Source: Sphingobacterium mizutaii
GTDB taxonomy: Bacteria; Bacteroidota; Bacteroidia; Sphingobacteriales; Sphingobacteriaceae
Direction of reading: 5' to 3'
Length of the DNA stretch: 64,000 bases
NCBI RefSeq assembly: GCF_900187125.1
Contig: NZ_LT906468.1
Location: forward strand, 3,844,001-3,908,000
This document shows, piece by piece, positions 57,789-64,000 of the stretch. Position 1 is the first letter of the stretch, and each line of letters opens with the position of its first letter. The notes under the pieces are model-generated. The model worked only from the letters and a program-made list of their open reading frames with translations, was not told where the DNA came from and did not search any database. The translations under genes and the position numbers were made by a program.

Positions 57789-59318
57789 ATGACATCAAAA
57801 GAATTAAAAACACTTGGAATCGAGGTTGAAAACCTAGGGACGTCGACAGGGAGCAAATGGTTTGCTCAGGGTGAGTTGATTGAATCTTATTCGCCTAGCA
57901 ATGGCAAGTTAATTGCCAAGGTAAAGAGTACGACCAAGAAGGAATACGAAAAAGTAATACAAGAAGCTGAAAAGGCGAAATTGATGTGGCGCGATATTCC
58001 AGCGCCAAAGCGTGGCGAGATTGTGCGCCAATTGGGAGAGAAACTTCGTGAATTGAAGCCGGTACTTGGAAAACTGGTTTCCTATGAAATGGGAAAATCC
58101 TACCAAGAGGGCATGGGCGAAGTGCAGGAAATGATCGATATCTGTGATTTTGCAGTAGGTCTATCCAGACAATTATATGGTAATACCATACATTCAGAAA
58201 GACCAGGTCACCGTATGTATGACCAATACCATCCACTAGGAATCGTGGGCATCATTACGGCATTCAACTTTCCGGTAGCGGTTTGGTCATGGAATGCTGC
58301 ATTGGCCTTAGTATGTGGAGACGTGGTAGTTTGGAAACCGAGCGAGAAAACACCATTGTGTGCTGTAGCTTGCCAACATATCATCGCCGACATATTAAAA
58401 GCTAATAAATTACCAGAGGGTATCTCTTCGATTATTGTCGGTGATGCCGAGGTAGGGAAATGGATCTCGGAAGATGAACGTATTCCATTGGTATCAGCAA
58501 CGGGATCTACCCGCATGGGTAAAGAGGTCGCCGCGGTGGTTGCGAAACGCCTGGGAAAATCCTTGTTGGAATTAGGCGGCAACAATGCCATTATCGTCAG
58601 CCCGAGTGCGGACCTGAAGATGACCATTATCGGAGCCGTGTTTGGAGCAGTAGGTACAGCCGGGCAACGTTGTACAAGTACCCGCCGATTGATCATCCAT
58701 GAAAGCATCTATGATAAAGTGAAAAAATCATTGGTGGATGCCTATAAACAGATCAAAATTGGCGATCCGTTGGATAGCAATAACCACATGGGCCCATTGA
58801 TCGATACCGCAGCAGTGAACATGTACCTGGATGCATTGGGAAAAATAAAAGCTGAAGGTGGAAAGTTATTGACCAAAGGTGAAGTATTAACTGGTGCAGG
58901 TTATGAAAGTGGCTGCTATGTGACTCCGGTAATTGCCGAAGTGGAGAACCATTACGAGATCGTGCAACATGAGACCTTTGCACCTATCCTTTATTTAATA
59001 AAATACAGCGGTGAGGTCGATGCAGCGATTGCTTTGCAAAATGGCGTAAAACAAGGCCTTTCTTCAGCGATCATGACCAATAGCCTGCGTGAGGCAGAGT
59101 TGTTCTTGAGCCAGAACGGATCAGATTGCGGTATTGCAAATGTAAACATTGGTACATCGGGAGCTGAAATCGGTGGCGCCTTCGGGGGAGAGAAGGACAC
59201 TGGCGGCGGCCGTGAATCGGGTTCGGATGCATGGAAAGTATATATGCGCAGACAAACAAATACCATCAATTATACCACTAGCCTACCATTGGCGCAGGGG
59301 ATTAAATTTGATCTATAA
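57789..59318 (+). CDS. amaB: ALDH7-type aminoadipate-semialdehyde dehydrogenase
   Basis: NAD-linked oxidation of 2-aminoadipate 6-semialdehyde (in equilibrium with piperideine-6-carboxylate) to 2-aminoadipate. The 509-aa protein follows the ALDH7A1 pattern: [44 protein letters not shown] (E261), nucleophile C295 in [11 protein letters not shown], and a C-terminal GESG-like [22 protein letters not shown]. It is 20 nt upstream of the lysine aminotransferase gene, which makes its substrate. The symbol follows the Pseudomonas name. Confidence 0.88.
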   Translation: MTSKELKTLGIEVENLGTSTGSKWFAQGELIESYSPSNGKLIAKVKSTTKKEYEKVIQEAEKAKLMWRDIPAPKRGEIVRQLGEKLRELKPVLGKLVSYEMGKSYQEGMGEVQEMIDICDFAVGLSRQLYGNTIHSERPGHRMYDQYHPLGIVGIITAFNFPVAVWSWNAALALVCGDVVVWKPSEKTPLCAVACQHIIADILKANKLPEGISSIIVGDAEVGKWISEDERIPLVSATGSTRMGKEVAAVVAKRLGKSLLELGGNNAIIVSPSADLKMTIIGAVFGAVGTAGQRCTSTRRLIIHESIYDKVKKSLVDAYKQIKIGDPLDSNNHMGPLIDTAAVNMYLDALGKIKAEGGKLLTKGEVLTGAGYESGCYVTPVIAEVENHYEIVQHETFAPILYLIKYSGEVDAAIALQNGVKQGLSSAIMTNSLREAELFLSQNGSDCGIANVNIGTSGAEIGGAFGGEKDTGGGRESGSDAWKVYMRRQTNTINYTTSLPLAQGIKFDL

Positions 59319-59338
59319 CATTTAGATTATAAACGATT

Positions 59339-60631
59339 ATGATAAGAGAAACACATAAAAGATTAGGTAAACATATCTTGGCAGACGGTCTTCCAGTTGT
59401 CATGGACTTGGAGAAATCGCATGGTTCATACATTGTAGACATCGATGGCAAGGAATATTTGGACATGTTCAGCATGTTCGCATCATCACCAGTGGGATAT
59501 AACCATCCTTATATCCTAGCTAATGAAAAACAGTTGGAAAAGGTTTCCATCAATAAATTAGCCTTATCGGATATCTATCCTGATGAGTACGCTGATTTCA
59601 TGGATGTCTTTGAACGCGTAGGGATTCCCAAGGAACTGAGCTATTGTTTCTTTATCGACGGTGGCGGATTGGCTGTTGAAAACGCCCTGAAAGCTGCTTT
59701 CGACTGGAAGACAAGGCTGAACCTAGCCAATGGCATCGACCAAGAGGCTAGCCAGGTCATACATTTCAAACAGGCATTCCATGGCAGGACGGGTTATACC
59801 CTTTCGTTGACCAATACCAAGGACCCAAGGAAGTATATGTATTTCCCGAAATTCAATTGGCCAAGGATCAGCAATCCGAAATTGACTTTCCCTTTAACAG
59901 AGGAGTCGGTTGCGGCAACCATTGAATTGGAAAAACAGGCTATCCAAGAAATTGAAAACGCTATTGCCAATAACCCGAATGATATCGCTTGTTTGATCTT
60001 GGAACCGATCCAAGCTGAAGGTGGCGACAATCATTTCCGCAAGGAATTCTTCATGCAGCTGAGGGAGATCTGTGACAAGAACGATATCATCTTGATTTTG
60101 GATGAGGTGCAGACCGGGATCGCCATGACAGGTAAGATGTGGTGCTATCAACACTATGGAATCGTTCCGGATGTAATTTCCTTTGGAAAGAAAACACAGG
60201 TTTGTGGCATCTTGGCCAACAAGGAGAAATTTGACCGCGTGGAAAAGAATGTTTTCCAAGAGTCTAGCCGTATCAATTCTACCTTCGGGGGTAACCTGGT
60301 TGACATGATCCGTTTCAAATTGATCTTGGAGATCATTGAGAAAGAGGGTCTGGTGAACAAAGCGGAATCATTAGGCGAATATCTTCAGGTAAAATTGATG
60401 GAATTAGCGGAAAAGCATCCTGCCATCAGCAATGTTCGCGGAAAAGGATTATTGGTCGCATTCGACCTTCCTAGCCCAGAAATTAGGGACAAATTTGTAG
60501 CTGACGCAATGGCAGAGAATATGTTGATCTTGGGCTGTGGTGACAGGAGCATCCGGTTCAGGCCGCACCTAACGGTGACCAAAGAGGATTTAGATAAAGC
60601 GATATCTATCGTAGATAAAGTGGTTGATTAA
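59339..60631 (+). CDS. lat: L-lysine 6-transaminase
   Basis: Moves the epsilon-amino group of lysine to 2-oxoglutarate, giving 2-aminoadipate 6-semialdehyde and glutamate. It is a 430-aa class III PLP enzyme: FIDGGGLAVENALKAAFDWK, FHGRTGYTLSLTNTKDP, ILEPIQAEGGDNHFR, LILDEVQTGIAMTGKMW, and the PLP lysine in ISFGKKTQVCG (K284 or K285), the LAT-specific form. It follows the ALDH7 gene by 20 nt and ends at a terminator. Ornithine or GABA aminotransferase is unlikely given these motifs and the partner. Confidence 0.92.
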   Translation: MIRETHKRLGKHILADGLPVVMDLEKSHGSYIVDIDGKEYLDMFSMFASSPVGYNHPYILANEKQLEKVSINKLALSDIYPDEYADFMDVFERVGIPKELSYCFFIDGGGLAVENALKAAFDWKTRLNLANGIDQEASQVIHFKQAFHGRTGYTLSLTNTKDPRKYMYFPKFNWPRISNPKLTFPLTEESVAATIELEKQAIQEIENAIANNPNDIACLILEPIQAEGGDNHFRKEFFMQLREICDKNDIILILDEVQTGIAMTGKMWCYQHYGIVPDVISFGKKTQVCGILANKEKFDRVEKNVFQESSRINSTFGGNLVDMIRFKLILEIIEKEGLVNKAESLGEYLQVKLMELAEKHPAISNVRGKGLLVAFDLPSPEIRDKFVADAMAENMLILGCGDRSIRFRPHLTVTKEDLDKAISIVDKVVD

Positions 60632-60643
60632 GTATAATTGATT

Positions 60644-60672
60644 ATCCCGATCGAAAGGTCGGGATTTTTTTT
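60644..60672 (+). terminator. Terminator after lat
   Basis: Arms ATCCCGATC (60644-60652) and GGTCGGGAT (60657-60665) around GAAA, then a nine-T run. Confidence 0.88.
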
Positions 60673-60871
60673 TGTGGGTTGGTTTGGGGAAAATCTGCAG
60701 TAAGAATAGTATTGATAAATATTCAATTCGTTTGATTAAATGATTGATATTCAATTATTTGTTTTATATTGTCCCGAGATCCTTCCTGCGAACCAATGAC
60801 ACGTTTGTTAAATCTGTGTTTCTAGGTATTTAGACCTATATTTCCTCTCTTGAAGAATATTTGTTATCCGC

Positions 60872-61126
60872 CATACATCCCCTGCGGGGATAAATTATTT
60901 TAGCATAGATGGTTAACAATATAGGGGTAATGCAAAAACGATGTTCGATTAATCGAACATCGTTTTTGCGCGACTTCCAGGCTAACGTACCATGCCAGCT
61001 AAAATAATGGAACCCCAAAAGGGGTTCTATATTTAAAAAATAAAAGAGCTAATTTATTTTCATTGCCAACATGCTGTCATCACCTTCCAATAAATTTAGT
61101 CCAAATTTTTACTTCTCAGGATGACA
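60872..61126 (-). repeat. Dispersed palindrome-centred repeat, copy B
   Basis: Reverse complement aligns end to end with 17143-17397. Conserved blocks include CATCCTGAGAAGTAAAAATT, GGAAGGTGATGACAGCATG, the G/C hairpin with TTCCATTATTTTAGC, ACGTTAGCCTGGAAGTCGC, the palindrome, and GCTAAAATAATT with a second hairpin. Confidence 0.85.
60932..60969. repeat. Perfect 38-nt palindrome inside copy B
   Basis: Nineteen-base arms (GCAAAAACGATGTTCGATT and its exact complement) meet with no loop. The same sequence with one mismatch is at 17299-17332. Confidence 0.92.
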
Positions 61127-61171
61127 GCGGAAAATGGAAAATAAATATATGATTGGCATTCCGCCAATGAT

Positions 61172-61209
61172 CTTGGTCCATCCTCCAATCCCGAACATCC
61201 TGGTTCAAA
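61172..61209 (-). repeat. GAACCAGGATGG module, third locus
   Basis: Reverse complement TTTTGAACCAGGATG, then GGGATTGGAGGATGGACCAAG, nearly identical to the second unit at 48673-48713. Confidence 0.7.
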
Positions 61210-61251
61210 ACGGTTGTATCAGGACTGATAATCAATCATTTGTCTTGAATA

Positions 61252-61286
61252 GTTCCGAGACCCTTCGTTCCTCAGGCTGACACTGG
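61252..61286 (-). repeat. GTGTCAGCCTGAGGAACGAAG module, copy B
   Basis: Reverse complement matches 17419-17454 with a few differences. Confidence 0.65.
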
Positions 61287-61316
61287 AAAGTTTGATTTTT
61301 CTGCAAAAAAACTGCA

Positions 61317-61337
61317 AGCGCGGGTGAAATATTTTTC
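61317..61337 (-). repeat. AATATTTCACCC module, copy B
   Basis: Reverse complement of 17671-17691 with one difference. Confidence 0.55.
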
Positions 61338-61542
61338 CACTAGAAAACTAAACCTTCTTTTTTAGTATCCTTAAACTTTTTCAGCGCTCCAATCAGACAA
61401 CAACAGCCAAGCGATGCATCTTCCATCCTTATTTCCAATAGGTTATAAACCCATATTTCGCTGATTCAAAAAAGATCGGAATTTTGATAAAAATTTGCTT
61501 GAAGAGAAGGCCTGAAAAACCGAACGATTGGTGTCATTTTTG

Positions 61543-61550
61543 TACCTTTG
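61543..61550 (+). promoter_or_regulatory. -7 element for mutL
   Basis: TACCTTTG, a perfect TAnnTTTG, ending 6 nt before the ATG at 61557. The only nearby TTG (61528) is too close to serve as a -33 box. Confidence 0.55.
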
Positions 61551-61556
61551 TAGATT

Positions 61557-63422
61557 ATGTCGGATATTATTCAATTGCTTCCAGATTCAGTAGCAAACCA
61601 AATCGCGGCGGGTGAAGTTGTACAACGACCAGCCTCGGCGATCAAGGAGCTATTGGAGAATGCTATTGATGCGGGAGCAGATCATATAAAACTTATTATT
61701 AAGGATGCGGGCAAGTCATTGATCCAAGTGATCGACAATGGCTGTGGGATGAGTGTAACGGATGCGCGTCTTTGTTTTGAACGTCACGCAACTTCCAAAA
61801 TCCGAAAAGCCGAAGACCTTTTCGCTATCCGGACCATGGGCTTCCGTGGGGAGGCTATGGCTTCTATTGCCGCTATCGCCCACGTGGAACTTAAGAGCAG
61901 ACGTATTGAGGATGAGCTTGGTACGGTGATAGAAATTGAAGGTTCGGAGGTTATCCAACAATACCCAGATCAGGCTCCAGCGGGGACCAGCATCTCGGTA
62001 AAGAACCTATTCTATAATATTCCGGCAAGAAGGAATTTCTTGAAGAGCAATTCTGTCGAATTGAGGCATATCATTGATGAATTTCAACGTATTGCTTTAG
62101 CACATCCTGATATTTTCTTCACTTTCCATAGCGATGGCAATGAAATGTTCCATTTGCCTAAGGAAACATTAAAGCAAAGGATCGTCCACCTGTTCGGCAA
62201 CAACTATAACCAAAGGCTGGTGCCCGTTGAGGAGACCACCAGTATCTTGAACATCAAAGGATTTATCGGTAAACCGGAGTTTGCGAAGAAGACCCGAGGG
62301 GAGCAATTCTTCTTTGTCAATAACCGCTTTATCAAGGACCCTTATCTAAACCATGCGGTGCTGAATGCCTATGAGGAGATCCTGCCTGCGGATACTTTTC
62401 CGCTCTATGTGCTGTTCATTGATATCGACCCTTCGAAAATCGACATCAACGTGCACCCTACCAAAACGGAAATCAAGTATGAAGACGAGAAGGCGATCTA
62501 TGCCATCTTGCGGTCTGCGGTAAAGCGTAGCATCGGAAGGTATAACATCGCTCCATCCTTGGATTTTGAGCAGGAGACGGGTTTCAATGACCTGATCACA
62601 CCAAAACCTTTGGAGGAGATCCAGGCCCCTACCATCAATTTTAATCCAAACTTTAATCCTTTTGATGATGGGATGCCAAAGCAACCGAGAAGGTATACCT
62701 ATCCGGAGCAAATCGAAAGAAAGACCAGCATTCCCCAGAATTGGGACAGCCTATACGAGATTACCGAAACGGAAGAAACGGAGCAATTAAGCCTGTTGCC
62801 GGAGGAAAAAGAGGCGAGATCGGAGGCCGAAATCATTCAGCCATCAGACCAACCGAAGAAGCAATTTTTTCAATTGCACAATCGTTATATAGTATCGCAA
62901 ATCCATTCGGGTTTTATGTTGATCGATCAGCAGGCTGCACATGAGCGAATTCTGTTTGAACAGTTCCAGCAGCAATTGCAGCATAACCAGGGTTCAAGCC
63001 AGCAAAGTTTGTTTCCACAGACCATTGAGTTGAATTCAGCCGATTTTGCTTTGGTACAGGAGATTCTTCCTGAAATCCATGCGTTGGGATTTCAGTTGCG
63101 ACCATTCGGGAAAACTACGTATATTGTAGATGGTATTCCTGCAGATCTAGAAAACATCAATGAAGGGCAGATTATTGAAAAATTATTGGAAGATTTCAAG
63201 AATCTGAGTGATCTACGCCTAAACAAAAGAGAGAGACTGGCAAAAAGCTTAGCCAAAAATGCAGCCATCAAACCGGGAACAAAACTGGAGAATGAAGGTA
63301 TGGCAGAATTGATTGACAAACTGTTTGCCTGTGAGTCGCCAAATATTTCGCTTTCTGGGAAACCTGTCATCATCACATACACCTTGCAGGAGCTGGCAGA
63401 ACGCTTTGGCAGGAATATTTAA
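61557..63422 (+). CDS. mutL: DNA mismatch repair protein MutL
   Basis: Links MutS mismatch recognition to strand removal. The 621-aa protein has the GHKL ATPase motifs IAAGEVVQRPASAIKELLENAIDAGA, DNGCGM and GFRGEAMASI, then the transducer motif NVHPTKTEIKYEDE. A disordered, Pro/Glu-rich linker runs from about 345 to 430. The C-terminal dimerisation domain has LHNRYIVSQIHSGFMLIDQQAAHERILFEQ. In place of the DQHA(X)2E(X)4E endonuclease motif it has DQQAAHERILFEQ, so nuclease activity is plausible. The -7 element lies 6 nt before the ATG. Confidence 0.95.
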   Translation: MSDIIQLLPDSVANQIAAGEVVQRPASAIKELLENAIDAGADHIKLIIKDAGKSLIQVIDNGCGMSVTDARLCFERHATSKIRKAEDLFAIRTMGFRGEAMASIAAIAHVELKSRRIEDELGTVIEIEGSEVIQQYPDQAPAGTSISVKNLFYNIPARRNFLKSNSVELRHIIDEFQRIALAHPDIFFTFHSDGNEMFHLPKETLKQRIVHLFGNNYNQRLVPVEETTSILNIKGFIGKPEFAKKTRGEQFFFVNNRFIKDPYLNHAVLNAYEEILPADTFPLYVLFIDIDPSKIDINVHPTKTEIKYEDEKAIYAILRSAVKRSIGRYNIAPSLDFEQETGFNDLITPKPLEEIQAPTINFNPNFNPFDDGMPKQPRRYTYPEQIERKTSIPQNWDSLYEITETEETEQLSLLPEEKEARSEAEIIQPSDQPKKQFFQLHNRYIVSQIHSGFMLIDQQAAHERILFEQFQQQLQHNQGSSQQSLFPQTIELNSADFALVQEILPEIHALGFQLRPFGKTTYIVDGIPADLENINEGQIIEKLLEDFKNLSDLRLNKRERLAKSLAKNAAIKPGTKLENEGMAELIDKLFACESPNISLSGKPVIITYTLQELAERFGRNI

Positions 63423-63437
63423 TTTTGAAATTAAGAT

Positions 63438-64000
63438 ATGAATAACCTTTTCGGCAATTTACCAACAGTTACAAAGAATCTATTGATCATCAATATCATC
63501 TGTTTTATTGGGTCGATGATTTTTAAGCAGGCCACAACTTTCTTTGGTGTGTTCTATCCGGACTCCCCATTCTTTAAGATTTGGCAAGTCATCACCTACA
63601 TGTTCATGCATGGAAGTTTTGCGCATATCTTTTTCAATATGTTTGCCTTAGTGATGTTTGGCGGGGTGATTGAACGTATTTTGGGACCAAAGAAGTACTT
63701 AAACTACTACCTGATCAGTGGACTAGGCGCATTGGTATTGCAATATGGTATCCAAGCGATTGAGGTTTACAATATCGCTGGGACCGTGAGAGCTTCTCAA
63801 TTCCTGAACTTTAACTTCACAAGCGGAATGGTTTCGACCAATCTGCCGATCAGCAAAGATCAATTGGACACCTTACTTTCCATTTATGGAACGCCATTGG
63901 TTGGGGCATCAGGAGCGATCTACGGATTATTATTGGCTTATGGATACCTATTCCCTAATGCCGAGATAATGCTGATCTTCTTGCCTATCCCGATCAAAGC
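63438..64000 (+). CDS. Rhomboid-family intramembrane serine protease (partial)
   Basis: Begins at the ATG at 63438, 15 nt after mutL, and runs off the window after 187 codons. First helix NLLIINIICFIGSMIF, then the rhomboid motif MFMHGSFAHIFFNMFALVMFGG (helix 2, with the oxyanion-type His and Asn), IERILGPKKYLNYYLISGLGA, and the nucleophile motif GASGAIYG (S158). The helix-6 histidine lies beyond the window, so activity cannot be checked. It is probably co-transcribed with mutL, an arrangement often seen in Bacteroidota. Confidence 0.88.
   Translation, partial: MNNLFGNLPTVTKNLLIINIICFIGSMIFKQATTFFGVFYPDSPFFKIWQVITYMFMHGSFAHIFFNMFALVMFGGVIERILGPKKYLNYYLISGLGALVLQYGIQAIEVYNIAGTVRASQFLNFNFTSGMVSTNLPISKDQLDTLLSIYGTPLVGASGAIYGLLLAYGYLFPNAEIMLIFLPIPIK

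Larger units (their letters stand above)
60680..61542. other. Second repeat-rich gap
   Basis: About 0.86 kb without a gene. It holds copy B of the palindrome repeat, a GAACCAGGATGG module, a GTGTCAGCCTGAGG module and an AATATTTCACCC module, all inverted relative to their counterparts elsewhere. The rest is AT-rich with no recognisable features until the mutL promoter. Confidence 0.7.

Noticed and set aside
60932..60969. Terminator or chromosome-dimer (dif) site
   Set aside because: There is no T tract or adjacent gene end on either strand, and the sequence lacks the XerC/XerD arm pattern; the existence of several copies also argues against dif.

Overview
The window reads as chromosomal DNA of a Bacteroidota bacterium, most likely a Sphingobacteriaceae member close to Sphingobacterium. 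The reasons are: promoters of the Bacteroidota type (TTG, about 19-21 nt, then TAnnTTTG) at many genes and in tandem before the rRNA operon; an IPExxxVDY-family gene; the acpP-fabF-rnc order; a short CarB without the C-terminal regulatory domain; secreted GH20, GH109 and GH36-type glycosidases; and 7-nt-period intergenic repeats. The genus is an inference; no database was searched.

Layout. 0.3-7.2 kb (minus strand): pyruvate dehydrogenase E2 and E1-alpha (no E1-beta here), hisS, rnc, fabF, acpP. 7.4-15.4 kb: IPExxxVDY protein, pyruvate kinase, a small secreted protein, an RprXY-like two-component pair, and an SAM-I riboswitch driving metE. 15.5-18.1 kb: an amino-acid permease, then 1.3 kb of gene-free DNA packed with repeats and foldbacks. 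18.1-35.8 kb: a small lipoprotein, a DUF4833-like protein, an FMN alpha-hydroxy-acid dehydrogenase, an alpha-galactosidase-like enzyme, uvrB, upp, a YkuK-like protein, pnuC plus a NadR-like kinase, ahcY, a bacilliredoxin, a YtcJ-like amidohydrolase lipoprotein, a membrane protein, lipA and a GH20 hexosaminidase. 36-48 kb: carB, an FGE-like lipoprotein that keeps both catalytic cysteines, a GH109 enzyme, a complete RND efflux operon and a LuxR-type response regulator. 48.8-54.5 kb: a complete rRNA operon on the minus strand (16S, tRNA-Ile, tRNA-Ala, 23S, 5S) with two consensus promoters. 55-60.6 kb: a DoxX-like membrane protein and a lysine catabolic cluster (glutaryl-CoA dehydrogenase, ALDH7-type semialdehyde dehydrogenase, lysine 6-aminotransferase). 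60.6-61.5 kb: a second repeat-rich gap. 61.6-64 kb: mutL and a rhomboid protease cut by the window edge.

Connections. LipA makes the lipoyl cofactor that E2 carries. AhcY, MetE and the SAM riboswitch belong to the methionine/SAM cycle. PnuC with the NadR-like kinase is a nicotinamide-riboside salvage pair. Lat, ALDH7 and GcdH outline lysine breakdown to crotonyl-CoA, although the steps between 2-aminoadipate and glutaryl-CoA are not here.

The least explained material is non-coding. Heptanucleotide-period repeats occur as inverted pairs around terminators, a promoter-riboswitch region and the two tRNAs inside the rRNA operon. A roughly 255-bp repeat with a long palindrome at its core occurs at 17.1 and 61.0 kb in opposite orientations. 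Related short modules flank the rRNA operon.
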